Shown here: positions 10,317-22,978 of the stretch, one piece after another
Position numbering within the stretch: position 1 is the first letter of the stretch
How the letters are laid out: every line of letters begins with the position of its first letter
Source: Budorcas taxicolor
Taxonomy: Eukaryota; Chordata; Mammalia; Artiodactyla; Bovidae
Assembly (NCBI RefSeq): GCF_023091745.1
Contig: NC_068920.1
Span: forward strand, 117,455,622-117,519,621
Length of the DNA stretch: 64,000 bases
Direction: 5' to 3'
The notes under the pieces: model-generated
Told to the model about the DNA's origin: nothing
Database searches by the model: none
The model's input: the letters and a program-made list of their open reading frames with translations, nothing else
Made by a program: the position numbers and the translations under genes

Positions 10317-13300
10317 CTAAACTCCATATATATGTGTTACTATACTGTATTGGTGTTTTTCTTTCTGGCTTACTTCACTCTGTATAATCGGCTCCAATTT
10401 CATCCATCTCATTAGAACTGATTCAAATGTATTCTTTTTAATGGCTGAGTAACACTCCATTGTGTATATGTACCATAGCTTTCTTATCCATTCATCTGCT
10501 GATGGACATCTAGGTTGTTTCCATGTCCTGGCTATTATAAACAGTGCTGCGATGAACATTGGGCTACATGTGTCTCTTTCAATTCTGGTTTCCTTGGTGT
10601 GTATGTCCAGCAGTGGGATTGCTGGGTCTTAAGGCAGTTCTATTTGCAATTTTTTAAGGAATCTCCACACTGTTCTCCATAGTGGCTGAACTAGTTTGCA
10701 TTCCCACCAACAGTGTAAGAGGGTTCCCTTTTCTCCACACCCTCTCCAGCATTTATTGCTTGTAGACTTTTGGATCACAGACATTCTGACTGGTGTGAAA
10801 TGGTACCACACTGTGATCTTGATTTGCATTTCTCTAATAATGAGTGATGTTGAGCATCTTTTCATGTGTTTGTTAGCCATCCATATGTCTTCTTTGGAGA
10901 AATGTCTATTTAGTTCTTTGGCCTATTTTTTGATTGGGTTGTTTATTTTTCTGGAATTCAGCTGCATAAATTGGTTGTATATTTATTTTTGAGATTAGTT
11001 GTTTGTCAGTTGCTTCATTTGCTATTGTTTTCTCCCATTCAGAAGGCTGTCTTTTCACCTTGCTTATAGTTTCCTTTGTTGTGCAGAAGCTTTTAATTTT
11101 AATTAGATCCCATTTGTTTATTTTTGCTTTTATTTCCAGTATTCTGGGAGGTGGATCATAGAGGATCCTGCTGTGATTTATGTCAGAGAGTGTTTTGCCT
11201 ATGTTCTCCTCTAGTTTTATAGTTTCTGGTCTTACATTTAGATCTTTAATCCATTTTGAGTTTATTTTTGTGTGGGGTGTTAGAAAGTGATCTAGTTTCA
11301 TTCTTTTACAAGTGGTTGACCAGTTTTCCCAGCACCACTTGTTAAAGAGATTGTCTTTACCCCATTGTATTTTCTTGCCTCCTTGCTCAAAGATAAGGTG
11401 TCCATAGGTGTGTGGATTTATCTCTGGGCTTTCTATTTTGTTCCATTGATCTATATTTCTGTCTTTGTGCCAGTACCATACTGTCTTGATGACTGTGGCT
11501 TTGTAGTAGAGCCTGAAGTCAGGCAAGTTGATTCCTCCAGTTCCATTCTTGTTTCTCAAGATTGCTTTGGCTATTCGAGGTTTTTTGTATTTCCATACAA
11601 ATCTTGAAATTATTTGTTCTAGTTCTGTGAAAAATACCGCTGATAGCTTAATAGGAATTGCATTGAATGTGTAGATTGCTTTGGGTAGTATTCTCATTTT
11701 CACTATATTGATTCTTCCAATCCATGAACATGGTATATTTCTCCATCTATTAGTGTCCTCTTTGATTTCTTTCATCAGTGTTTTATACTTTTCTATATAT
11801 AGGTCTTTAATTTCTTTAGGTAGATATATTCCTAAGTATTTTATTCTTTTTGTTGCAATGGTGAATGGAATTGTTTCCTTAATTTCTTTTTCTACGTTCT
11901 CATTATTAGTGTATAGGAATGCAGGGGATTTCTGTGTGTTGATTTTATATCCTGCAACTTTACTATATTCATTGATGAGCTCTAGTAGTTTTCTGGTGGA
12001 GTCTTTAGGGTTTTCTATGTAGAGGATCATGTCATCTGCAAACAGTGAAAGTTTTACTTCTTCTTTTCCAATTTGGATTCCTTTTATTTCTTTTTCTGCT
12101 CCGATTGCTGTGGCCAAAACTTCCAGAACTATGTTGAATAGTAGCAGTCAAAGTGGGCACCCTTGTCTTGTTCTTGACTTTATGGGAAATGCTTTCAATT
12201 TTTCATCATTGAGGATAATGTTTGCTGTGGGTTTGTCATATATAGCTTTTATTATGTTCAGGTGTGTTCCTTCTATTCCTGCTTTCTGGAGAGTTTTTTA
12301 TCATAAATGGACATTGAATTTTTCAAAGGCCTTCTCTGCATCTTTTGAGATAATCATATGGCTTTTATTTTTCAATTTGTTGATTTGGTGAATTACATTG
12401 ATTTATTTGCAGATATTGAAGAATCCTTGCATCCCTGAGATAAAGCCCACTTGGTCATGGTGTATGATCTTTTTAATGTGTTGTTGGATTCTGATTGCTG
12501 GAATTTTGTTGAGGATTTTTGCATCTATGTTCATCAGTGATATTGGCCTGTAGTTTTCTTTTTTTGTAGCATCTTTGTCAGGTTTTGGTATTAGGGTGAT
12601 GGTGGCCTCACAGAATGAGTTTGGAAGTTTACCTTCCTCTGCAATTTCCTGGAAGACTTTGAGTAGGATAGGTGTTAGCTCTTCTCGAAATTTTTGGTAG
12701 AATTCAGCTGTGAAGCCTTCTGGACCTGGGCTTTTGTTTGCTGGAAGATTTCTGATTACAGTTTCAATTTCCGTGCTAATGATGGGTCTGTTAAGATTTT
12801 CTATTTCTTCCTGGTTCAGTTTTGAAAAGTTGTACTTTTCTAAGAATTCCATTTCTTCCACGTTGTCCATTTTATTAGCATATAATTGCTGATAGTAGTC
12901 TCTTATGATTCTTTGCATTTCTGTGTAGTCTGTTGTGATCTCTCCATTTTCATTTCTAATATTATTGATTTGATTTTTCTCTCTTTGCTTCTTGATGAGT
13001 CTGGCTAATGGTTTTTCAGTTTTATTTATCCTTTCAAAGAGTCACCTTTTGGCTTTGTTGATTTTTGCTATGGTCTCTTTTGTTTCTTTTGCATTTATTT
13101 CTGCCCTAATTTTAAAAATTTCTCTTCTTCTGCTGATCATGGGGTTCTTCATTTCTTCCTTTTCTAGTTGCTTTAGGCGTAGAGTTGGGTTATTTATTTG
13201 ACTTATTTCTTGTTTCTTGAGGTATGCCTGTACTGCTATTAACTTTCCTCTTAGCACTGCTTTTATAGAGTCCCACAGGTTTTGGGTTGTTGTGCTTTCA

Positions 13301-14123
13301 TTTCATTTGTTTCTATGTATATTTTGATTTCTTTTTTAATTTCTTCTGTGATTTGTTGGTTATTCAGAAGCGTGTTGTTCATCCTCCATATGTTGGAATT
13401 TTAAATAGTTTTTCTCCGGTAATTGAGATCTAATCTTAATGCATTCTGGTCAGAAAAGATGCGTAGAATTATTTTGATTTTTTTAAATTTATCAAGGTTA
13501 GATTTATGGCCCAGGATGTGATCTATCTTGGAGAAGGTTCCATGAGCACTTGAGAAAAAAGTGAAATTCATTGTTTTGGGGTGAAATGTCCTATAGATAT
13601 CAATTAGGTCTAACTGGTCTATTGTATCATTTAACGTTTGTATTTCTTTGTTAATTTTCTGTTTAGTTGATCTGTCCATAGATGTGAGTGGGTATTAAAG
13701 TCTCCCACTACTATTGTGTTTCTGCTAAGTGCCCCTTTCATACTTGTTAGCATTTGTCTTACATATTGTGGTGCTCCTATGTTGGGTGCATATATATTTA
13801 AAATTGTTGTATCTTCTTGGATTGATCCTTTGATCATTATGTAGTCGCCTCCTTTGTCTCTTTTCACAGCCTTTGTTTTAAAGTCTATTTTATCGGTTAT
13901 AAGTATTGCTACTCCTGCTTTCTTTTGGTCTCTATTTGTGTGGAATATCTTTTTCCAGCCCTTCATTTTCAGTCTGTATGTGTCCCTTGTTTTGAGGTGG
14001 GTCTCTTGTAGGCAGCATATATAGAGATCTTATTTTTGTATCCATTCAGCCAGTCTTTGCCTTTTGGTTGGGGCATTCATCCCATTTACATTTAAGGTAA
14101 TTATTGATAAGTATGATCCCATT
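10317..14123 (-). pseudogene. L1 ORF2 (endonuclease-RT), disrupted
   Basis: The start ATG is at 14123 (MGSYLSIITLNV). Codon 31 is already a stop (TAA at 14033-14031). The endonuclease continues in other frames (KAGVAILITDKIDF; VVGDFNT near 13700). The RT region is seen at 12918-12403 (LIPKPDKDATKKENYRPISL), then a 403-codon open stretch (12117-10906) with FADD at 12042-12031. The C-terminal cysteine-rich segment (HCWWECK) is at 10880-10629 and the natural end THIYGV at 10317. About 1,270 codons would be normal. At least six frame breaks make it non-functional. Confidence 0.92.
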
Positions 14124-14179
14124 ACCAGTTACTTTATTGTTTTGGGTTCGAGTGTATACACCCTTTTTGTGTTTCCTGT

Positions 14180-15090
14180 CTAGAGAATATCCTTTAGCAT
14201 TTGTTGGAGAGCTGGTTTGATGGTGCTGAATTCTCTCAGCTTTTGCTTGTCTGTAAAGCTTTTGATTTCTCCTTCATATTTGAATGAGATCCTTGCTGGC
14301 TACAGTAATCTGGGCTGTAGGTTATTTTCTTTCATCACGTTAAGTATGTCTTGCCATTACCCCCTGGCCTGAACTGCAGTAATCCTGATGGGAATCCCCT
14401 TGGGTGTTATTTGTTGTTTTTCCCTTGCTGCTTTTAATATTTGTTCTTTGAGTTTGATCTTTGTTAATTTGATTAATATGTGTCTTGGGGTTTTTTGCCT
14501 TGGATTTATCCTGTTTGGAACTCTCTGGGTTTCTTGGACTTGGGTGATTATTTCCTTCCCCATTTTAGGGAAGTATTCAACCATTATCTCCTCAAGTATT
14601 TTCTCATGGTCTTTCTTTTTGTCTTCTTCTTCGGGGATTCCTATAATTTGAATGTTGGGGTGTTTCATATTGTCCTGAAGGTCTCTGAGGTTGTCCTCAT
14701 TTCTTTTAATTTGTTTTTCTTTTTTCCTCTCTTATTCACTTATTTCTACTTTTCTATCTTCTATATCACTAATCCTATCTTCTGCCTCCGTTATTCCATT
14801 ATTTGTTGCCTCCAGAGCATTTCTGATCTCATTTATTGCATTATTCATTACATATTGACTCTTTTTTATTTCTACTAGGTCCTTGTTTAACCTTTCTTGC
14901 ATCTTCTCAATCCTGTCTCCAGGCTATTTATCTCTGATTCCATTTTTATTTCAAGATTTTGGATCATTTTCACTATCAATATTCGGAATTCCTTCTCAGG
15001 TAGATTCCCTATGTCTTCCTCTTTTGTTTGGTTTGGTGGGCATTTCTCCTGTTCCTTTACCTGCTGGATATTCCTCTGTCTCTTCATCAT
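14180..15090 (-). pseudogene. L1 ORF1 (RNA-binding protein), disrupted
   Basis: The start at 15090 gives MMKRQRN and an N-terminal stretch with the conserved LPEKEFRILIVKMIQNLE. This frame stops after 67 codons. The C-terminal RNA-binding part reappears in another frame at 14668-14357 (IIGIPEEEDKKKDHEKILEE; TPRHILIKLTKIK) and the expected end (LKDIL, stop) is at 14182-14180. About 300 codons would be normal for this trimeric nucleic-acid chaperone. It lies 56 bases upstream of ORF2, as expected. Confidence 0.88.
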
Positions 15091-17726
15091 GGTTATATTG
15101 CTGCGTTTGGGGTGGCCTTTCTATATTCTGGGAATTTGTGAAGTTCTCTTTATTATGGAGTTTCCTCACTGTGGGTTGGATTGTATCAGTGGCTTGTCAA
15201 GGTTTCTTGGTTAGGGAGGCTTGTGTTGGAGTTCTGGTGGGTGGAGCTGGATTTCTTCTCTCTGGAGTGCAATGGAGTGACCAGTAATGGGTTATGAGAT
15301 GTCAGTGGTTTTGGAGTAACTTTGAGCTGCCTGTATATTGAAGCTCATGTGTGTGTTCCTGTGTTGCTGGAGAATTTGCATGGTATGTCTTGCTCTGGAA
15401 CTTGTTGGCCCTTGGGTGGATCTTGGTTTCAGTGTAGGTATGGAGGCGTTTGATGAGCTCCTATTGATTAATGTTCCCTGGATTCAGGAGTTCTCTGATG
15501 TTCTCAGGATTTGGACTTAAGCCTCCTGCTTCTAGTTTTCAGTTTTATTTTTACAGTAGCCTCAAGACTTCTCCATCTATACAGCACCGATGATTAAACA
15601 TCTAGGTTAAAGATGAAAAGTTTCTCCACATTGAGGGTCACCCAGAGAGGTTCACTGAGTTACATGGAGAAGAGAAGAGGGAGGGGGTAGTTAGAGGTGA
15701 CTGGAATGAGATGCGGTGAGATCAAAAGAGGAGAGAGTAAGCTAGCCAGTAATCACTTCCTTATGTGCACTCCACAGTCTGAACTGCTCAGAGGTGTTCA
15801 CGGAGTTATACAGGGAAGAGGAGAGGGAGGAAGTAGACAGAGGTGGCCCAGAGGATAAAAGAGGGAAACAAAAAGCAGAGAGACAGATCCAGCCAGTAAC
15901 CTGTTCCCTAAGTGTTCTCCACCGTCTGGAACACACAGAGATTCACAGAGTTGGGTAGAGAAGAGAAGGGGGAGAGAAGAGACAGAGGCCACCTGGTGGA
16001 GAAAAAGGAGAGTCCAAAGGAGGAGAGAGTGGTCAAGCCAGTAATCTCACTCTCAGGTAAAATTGGGTACTGAAAATTGGGTCTTAAAATGTACAAAATT
16101 GACAACAAATACCAAAAAGCAAAGATTAAAAATCTAGAGTAGAGGTTGGATTTTCAAAAATACAATATTTAAGAAAAGAAGAAGGAAAAAAAAAAAAAAA
16201 GCCATAAGAATTATTAAAACAACAACAACAACAACCACAAAAAAACTATATATGGCATTTGCTTTAAAAATAGGGTCTTTTTTTTTTTGAAAAGTAATAG
16301 TAAGTTATAAAAATAAAAATTAAAGGAGAAATAGAGGACTTGTAACTTTTAAGAAGTTAAAAAAAAGAAGAAAAAGAAAAGGAAAAACAATCACACAACA
16401 ACATCAACAAAAAAAAGAAAAGGAATGATTGTAAAAATAGTAAAGATATATCTGACCCTTTCTCTGGTGTTGTGGGCATTGTGGGGTCACTTCCAAGGCA
16501 GTTCCCTCTGTTTAACTTCTTCTGTTTGCTGGTCTCTTCAATGTGTGATTTCCGCCCTGACATGGGGCAGGGGGGCGGGGCGGGGGTGGACAACTCACTT
16601 GTTCAGTTGTGCTGTAGGGAGGGAGGGAGGCGGCAAACAAATAACACTGGCATGTGCTCGCAGTGTCTCAGCTCCGCTGCGCCTGCCCCTGTTCACGGCG
16701 TACACTGCTCAGGCTCTACATTGCTCTGCCGGGAACAGTCTGAGGCCGGCGCTAGGATGCATGCACCTCCCCGGTCTAAACTACTCAGGCTCGGTGCTCA
16801 GGTAGCCCTCAGAGGCGCAGATTCAGTTGGGCCTCCCAGGTCCGAGTAGCTCAGGTGTTTGGCGAGCACGGTCTCTGCAACTTATCGCTTTTCCCGTCTC
16901 TGCTGCTCAGTTTTCTGGGTGTACCGCTGGCGTCCCTTCTCAGGTGCATGATGACTGTCCAGAACCCCCAGAAGTCTTAGTTAGCAAAGAAGCCTGCTTG
17001 CATTTTGGTAGGTAATGTCTCTTTTGGGCTGCAATTGCCCCCTTCCAGCCCTTACGTCTCTGGCTGCCTGTCACCGGAGGGGAATGGTCTGCAGCCGGCT
17101 ATTTCTGTTCTTTCCTTTGTTCTGTGTGCGGTCCTGGTGGTGTTTTATGTTCAAGCTTTTCACATGGTAGCTATCCCACAGTCTGGTTTGCTAGCTCAAG
17201 TTAGTTCGCTCTGGTTATGCGCGGGGCATTCCGGCCCGATTCTTAAAAGCACTGCAGCCCGCACCTCCCTGCCCAGCCCCCACTTGCTAGTGGCAGATGC
17301 AGGCATCTGCGCTGCTTCTCCGCTGAGGGAGTTACTGTTGGGCTCATAATCTGTTCATTTTATTTATTTATTTTTCCTTCCTGTTATGTTGCCCTCTGTG
17401 CTTCCAAGGCTTGCCACAGACTCAGCAGTGAGAGTGTTTCCTGGTGTTTGGAAACCTCTCTTCTTACGATTCCCTTCCCAGGACGGGACTTCCTTCCCAG
17501 TACGGAGCTCCCTCCCTACCTCCTTTGTCTCTTTTTCCATCTTTTATATTTTTTCCTACCTGTTTTTGAAGACAATGATCTGCTTTTCTGGGTGCCTGAT
17601 GTCCTCTGCCAGCATTCAGAAGTTGTTTTGTGAAACTTACTCAGCGTTGAAATGTTCTTTTGATGAATTTGTGAGGGAGAAAGTGGTCTCCCTGTCCTCT
17701 TCCTCCGCCATCTTAGGACCGCCCCC
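15091..17726 (-). promoter_or_regulatory. L1 5' UTR with internal promoter
   Basis: This 2.6-kb leader lies between the 5' TSD and ORF1. Positions ~16560-17300 are clearly richer in G, C and CpG than the rest of the window, with a GC-box run (ggggcggggc) near 16575. A (aac)n-like stretch lies at ~16219-16235. L1 leaders normally hold an internal Pol II promoter (family knowledge). Promoter activity for this copy is inference. Several plus-strand open frames of 60-130 codons cross it; I regard them as chance frames in a GC-rich leader. Confidence 0.75.
17705..17714 (-). promoter_or_regulatory. YY1-type site at L1 5' end
   Basis: On the minus strand the first bases of the element read cctaagatggcggagg, containing the YY1 core aagatggcgg about 12 bases from the 5' end. 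Human L1 has a YY1 site at the same place that directs accurate transcription starts. Role here inferred by position and motif. Confidence 0.8.
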
Positions 17727-17739
17727 TCAAACATTTTAT
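17727..17739. repeat. TSD of full-length L1, 5' side copy
   Basis: Exact second copy of the 13-base word at 9946-9958. It begins at the first base outside the L1 leader and therefore sets the 5' boundary. Confidence 0.93.
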
Positions 17740-18229
17740 AAATAACTCAAATGCTCACTGTTTTGAAAACAGTTAAATGGGGTATTTTTAAGTTGCATGC
17801 TAAAAATTCATGGGTTTATAAAAATTAATAATTCATAAAGTCAAAATACGTTAATAAAATTTCAGGAAAAAGTGAACCAAAAGATAACTTTATGAATATA
17901 AATGGCAACTTAAGTACATCTTATTGATGCATGCATTGCTCAATAAATTATAAAGAAAAGTGGCAGATGATTTAAAAAATATCAGGATACTTCTGTAATG
18001 AAGAAGGAGAGGTGAGTAGTATAAGAATAAAATGACATTAGAGGTTTTGATAATAATGGACATGCTATATTTACTCTCAAAGCTAATGCTTATAAATTTC
18101 AATTAGTCACTTTTGTTGTTTAAATTTCATACTATTTACTTAGCTTTAGCATAATTTATGGATAGTATAATTTATGTATTATAAAATTTGTGGAGATATC
18201 CTTTATGACAATACATAATTAATTTTGTC
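17740..18229. other. Unassigned AT-rich DNA
   Basis: No recognisable repeat, gene or structured signal. It continues the sequence interrupted by the L1 at 9945. Confidence 0.6.
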
Positions 18230-19470
18230 ATTGTTATATGTGTATATAAAAATTATACAGTTTTTAAGAGTTACTTTTCGCTTACAATTATTGCAGATAT
18301 TAGTTACACCCCTCTTACTGTACAATATATTTTTGAGTCCATCTTACTTACACTCAATAGTCTATGCCTCCTACTCTTCTGCCCACATACACCCCTCTCC
18401 TCCACTGCTAACCATTATTTTGCTCTGTGTGTATGTGAGCCTGCCTCTTTTTTGTTTTATTTACTAGTTTGTTTTGTTTTTCAGATTCCATATTTGTGAT
18501 ATCATACAGTATTATTATTCTCTGTCTGACATTTCACTTTAGCATAATGCACACCAAGTCCACCCATGTTGTTGCAAACTGCAAAATTGTATTGTTTTTT
18601 ATGCATGACTAGTGGGTGTAAACAGTAGGAATATATATATTATATACATATATATGCTATGAAAATTGGGGTGAACATATCTTTTCAAATTAGTACTATT
18701 ACTTTTTTCAGTTATGCATCCAGTAGTGAAATTGCTGGGTCATATGACATTTCCATTTTCAGTTTTATTATAAAACTTGCATTTCTTCAGTGGATGCACC
18801 AATTTATATTTCCACCAACATAGTATGAGTGTTCCCTTTATTCCTTATCTTCACCAATATTTGTTATTTGTGTCCTTTTTGATGATAGCCATTCTAATAG
18901 GCATGAGGTGATATCTCGTTGTGATTTTGATTTGCATTTCACTAATGATTAGTGATGTTGAAGATCTTTTCATGTGTCTATTGGCCACCTGCATTTCCTC
19001 TTTGAAAAAATATCTATTTGCTTCTTCTGCCCATTTTTTATTATTTTTTTTTCTTTTTTGATGTTAAGATGTGAAAGCTACTTATATATGTTGGATTTTA
19101 ATCCTTCACAGGCCTTATCATTTGCAAATATTTTCTGCCATTAAGTATGTTGTCTTTTCGTTTTTGGTAAGTTTTCCTTTAATATGCAAAGGCTTTTGCT
19201 TCACTAGGTCCAATTCGTTTATTTTTGCTTTTCTTTCCTTTAGTTCAGGTGATGGACCAATAAAAATATTGCTGTGATTTATGTCAAAGAGTATTCAGCC
19301 TGTGTTTTTCTCTAGGAGTTTTATAGTGTGTTATCTTGTATTTAAGTCTTTAATCCATTCCAAGGTTTTTTTTTTTTTTTTTTTTTTTTTAAGGTGTTAG
19401 AGAATGTTCCAATTTCATTCTTTTACATGTAGTTGTTCAGCTTGCTCAGCAGAATTTGTGTAATAAAATA
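18230..19470 (-). mobile_element. Old L1 (L1MA-type) 3' end
   Basis: Minus-strand L1 3' UTR (18230-18600) is followed by ORF2 C-terminal sequence. The blocks gaaattgctgggtcatatg (~18725), tttgatttgcatttc (~18930) and tagtgatgttgaagatcttt (~18950) are standard antisense L1 ORF2 landmarks. It is diverged, with a T-rich run at 19365-19390, and 5'-truncated at ~19470. No frame survives. Confidence 0.78.
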
Positions 19471-19769
19471 TATATTCAGTGAAGAGAACAAACTGTTGGA
19501 CAGCAGGCATAAACTCTAACTATTTTATGTATATTTTTGTCTAATTAATTTGAATAAAGATTTGTTTTGTTCTGTTTCATTCTGAATCTTTTATCTTCAA
19601 TTTGAGTTTCTCAATGTCCAGGCATTCACTTACATCAATCTTTTATATGGGTATATGAATGGACCAGGGCTCTGTTGCCTGTTGCCACAACCATTCTTTT
19701 CAGTAGAAGCTCCATGATACAGGATTTTGGGAATTCTATGGGGGCCAGCAGCATTCATCAATATATGGT
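19471..19769. other. Unassigned DNA between two L1 fragments
   Basis: No frame or repeat recognised. Confidence 0.5.
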
Positions 19770-20025
19770 TTTTTTTTCTTTTTAATTTATTTTACTTTAC
19801 AATACTGTATTGGTTTTCCCATACATCAACATGAATCTGCCACAGGTGTACACATGTTCCTAATCCTGAACCCCCCTCCCACCTCCCTCCCCATACCATC
19901 TCTCGGTCATCCCAGTGCATCAGCCCCAAGCATCCTGCATCCTGCATCAAACCTAGACTGGTGATTCGTTTCTTATATGATATTATACATATTTCAATGC
20001 CATTCTCCCAAATCATTCCACCCTC
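19770..20025 (-). mobile_element. Young-type L1, 3' UTR only
   Basis: A T-rich tail (~19770) is followed by antisense ruminant L1 3' UTR (ttactttacaatactgtatt, ccccaagcatcctgcatcc, cattctcccaaatcattcc). The same sequence occurs at ~9995-10220 and ~39655-39895. The copy is only ~255 bp long, a heavily 5'-truncated insertion at the 3' edge of an older L1. No clear TSD. Confidence 0.85.
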
Positions 20026-21535
20026 CAGGTTCATAGAAAAATTGACCAGATAGTATAGATTTTCTTCCCCATATTTCTTACAATCAATGAACCCACATGG
20101 AAAAAGTCATAATCCCTCAGAGTCCATATTACCTGATGATTCATTCTTGGTGTTGTATATTCTATATTTGGACAAGTGTACAATGACATATACCCACTAT
20201 TACAATATCACACAATTGCTTCACTGCCCTAAAAATCCTAACTGCTTTATCAACTCTATCTTCCCTTTCTTACAACACCTAACAATTGCTGATCTTTTTA
20301 TTATCTCAATAGATATGTGTGTTCCAGAATATTATATAATTGGAATTGTATGTTATGTAGCCTTAAAGGACCAGATGGCTCAGATGGTAAAGAATCTGCC
20401 TGCAATGCAGGAGACTGGGGTTGGATCCTTGGGTCCTGTGTCATGAAAAACCCCTGGAGAAGGGAATGGTTACTCATTCCATTACTCTTGCATGGAGAAT
20501 GCTATGAACAGAGGAACCTGGCAGGCTGGAGTCCTTGGAGTTGCAATGAGTTGGAAAAAACTTAGTGATCAACAGTTTCACTTTCACTTTCTTTCCCTTG
20601 TAATATATGTTTAGCGATCTATCATAGGGATCTATCATGTCTTTTTAAAGTTAGATAGCTAATTTCTCTTTAGAGATTAATAATACTCTATTATCTATGT
20701 GTACTACACTTTATCTATTCTCCTACTGAAGGACATTTTTGTTTTTTTCATGTTTTAATAATGACAAATAAAACTGCTATAAACATCCTTGTGCAGGAAT
20801 AAGTTTTCTGCTCCTTTGGGGAAAGTCCTGAGTGAGTTTAAAAGATTTTTTGGTAGGAATTTTGTAAGAAACTGTCAATCTGTCTTCCTAGCTAGCTTAT
20901 CTGTTTTGAATTCCCACCAGCAATGATTGAGACTTCCTGTGTCCTCACATCCGTGGGACTTCTATTGGTGTAGTCAGGGATTTAAATGTGGCCATTTTAT
21001 TAGGTAAGTAGTGGTATCTCAGCTTTTTAATTTGTAATTTCCTAATGATATATAATATTGAAAATTATTTCATATGTTCACTTACTATATGTTTTCTTCT
21101 TTGGTGAGGTGTCTTCAGATGTTTTGTCATTTTTATTTTTTATTTTTTACAATAGGTTGTGTATTTTCTTCTTGTTGACTTTTAAGAATATTTTATATAT
21201 TTTGGATAATAGTTCTTTATTAGATATGTCTTTAGCCTCATCTTCTTATTCTCTTGATAGCGTCTTTTGAAGAGAAAAATATTTAATTTTAGAGGTTTAG
21301 ATTATTAATTACTAATTTTATTGATCACCCCTTATGTGTTGTATTTAAAAGTCATCAACATGCTTAAGGACATCAAGGTTTTCTCCAGTTTCTTTCTAGA
21401 ATTTTTAGAAATTTGTGTTTTACATTTAAATCTATGATTCATTTTGAATTAATTTTTGTGATTGGTGTAAAGCTTGTTTTCTTGCTTCAGTTTTTATACA
21501 TATGAATGTCTAGTTTTCCCACCACCATTTTTTGA
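20026..21535 (-). mobile_element. Old L1 (L1MB-type) 3' end, split by Bov-tA
   Basis: Antisense L1 3' UTR and ORF2 end. Landmarks are ccctaaaaatcctaact (~20229), tgctataaacatccttgtgc (~20775), attcccaccagcaatgattg (~20910), tcttctttggtgaggtgtc (~21097) and attttggataatagttcttt (~21199). Sequence resumes across the SINE at 20366-20597 as one element. All frames are decayed. Confidence 0.8.
20366..20597 (+). mobile_element. Bov-tA SINE inside old L1
   Basis: The tRNA-Glu head (ggtaaagaatctgcctgcaa) carries a mutated B box (ggttggatcc), followed by the Bov-A body and the tail gcaatgagttggaaaaaact, then ttcactttcactttct. The L1 reads through once the SINE is removed. Mutations in the B box and tail suggest an older Bov-tA copy. 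Confidence 0.87.
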
Positions 21536-22223
21536 TCCTTATATATTTTAAAACATAATTTTTAGGTTAAAACAATTTCATGGTTATTACATTATCTTGC
21601 ATCAAAGTAAGACCTTTTCTGTATCAGATTATCCAAAGCTCCAAGATTTGTTTGAAAGTAATTTTAGAGAATAGAGCAAAGTCAAAAGATGAATTGGATA
21701 ATACTTTAAGAGAGAGAAAAGAAAAATTCTAGCTATCAAAGAAGTTACACATATTTAAAGATGAAAAGAGAGGGAAAGGAGCATTTTCTTGATATATAGT
21801 GGAAAATATTAATGGAATATAAAACTAGAAAATTCATAAGTACAGAGAAATAGCTGTCAACAAAAACAACATAAAACACACCAAAAAACAGATTTTTTAA
21901 AAAATATATCATTGGCCAAACAAGATTGAAGAAGACAAATTCTTGAAGTTCAAGTTTTGATGAAAAGTCATTTTGAATTTTAAATTATATTATTACACAT
22001 AGTCAAAATATGCAAGTGTGAAAAAAAGATGAAATTATCTTCCAGGATATAAATACTTAGGAGTTTTAGTGCTTAAAAAGTTCATCTGAATTACTCTATC
22101 AATAAAAATGAAAATAAGTGAATATTATTTATGGAAAACAACAATAGTCAGAAGCAAACACATGGGTAGGCTTAAATTAAGTCAATTTTCATATTAAAAG
22201 ACATAGATACTCCAATATTTGAG
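21536..22223. other. Unassigned AT-rich DNA
   Basis: No gene or clear repeat. The bases before the LTR end in ggggaa, its TSD. Confidence 0.5.
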
Positions 22224-22229
22224 GGGGAA

Positions 22230-22978
22230 TGCTGGAGTCCAGCTTCAGCAGCCAGGGAATCAGCGTGAAGAGATGAGTGGTGTCAGCAGAGAATGATGCA
22301 GCCTCTGACTCAAGATGGGGGACTGCATGTTTATTTCAAGCATCAGATCTTCTTTTCTACTTTAACAAAAGCATTAGGTCAGAGATTTTACATTTTCAGC
22401 TCCCTCTCACCCAGATTTATTGTCTCCATAAATCATTGTTGCCCTTCAACCACAGTTACATTATAACACATGCATATGTCTGGGCTGCATACCACATCCC
22501 TCAGTTTATTTATCTTTCTAAATCCTGCTTGCTCCTAGTATCCTAAGCTCACTATCTCCTAAAAAGGCTTCTAGCTATTCTTAATTATTCCTAATCCCTA
22601 AGCTCAGCAAACATCCTTTGCCATAAACATTCCCCTCACAAACAGGTCTCAGATAACAATCCTTCCCATGGCCACAAGCTGAGGCCTATGTGCTCATCCT
22701 GGAACATTCTTTGTAAAGATCCTTGAACAAATGTCAATGGTTACTTTATAGGTTATTTTCTGGGCACAACTGCAGAAGGCTTTATTCTTTCTCATGCTTC
22801 TCTCAAGAACAATAAGCCCCTTAGCATTCTTTCCAGCCAACTCAACTGAAGAAAGGAAAGCACAAGTCAGAATCACAAGACCTAATTCCTTCATCCCAGG
22901 ACCGTGCCTGCAGGATGAGGAAAGGGGGTTGGAGCCATGCCTCCATTATGTCAGTAATGCCTAATGCGGCTCCTGACA
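22230..22978 (-). mobile_element. Solo LTR of a class II (ERVK-like) endogenous retrovirus
   Basis: A 749-bp unit begins TGTCAGGAG and ends CTCCAGCA on the minus strand, the TG...CA form of an LTR. It is flanked by identical 6-bp repeats ggggaa at 22224-22229 and 22979-22984; a 6-bp duplication is typical of class II (betaretrovirus-like) ERVs. An AATAAA signal on the minus strand lies at 22335-22330, ~100 bases before the end, with another at 22421-22416. TATA-like sequence is near 22520-22501. No gag, pol, env or primer-binding site adjoins it, so it is a recombined solo LTR. The family name is from memory; the boundaries are seen directly. Confidence 0.88.

Larger units (their letters stand above)
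9959..17726 (-). mobile_element. Full-length ruminant L1, 7.77 kb
   Basis: Read on the minus strand the element has, in order, a long 5' UTR (17726-15091), ORF1 (15090-14180), a short spacer, ORF2 (14123-10317), a 3' UTR and an A-rich tail at ~9959-10005. Identical 13-bp TSDs flank it. Length and order match a complete ruminant L1. ORF1 and ORF2 both carry stops or frameshifts, so it is a dead full-length copy. It inserted into otherwise unassigned DNA, and no later element interrupts it. Confidence 0.95.

Noticed and set aside
10906..12117. 403-codon minus-strand frame as a host gene
   Set aside because: It is the RT/C-terminal part of L1 ORF2 (FADD motif) inside a TSD-bounded L1.
22277..22546. 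89-codon frame
   Set aside because: Lies wholly within the solo LTR and antisense to it.
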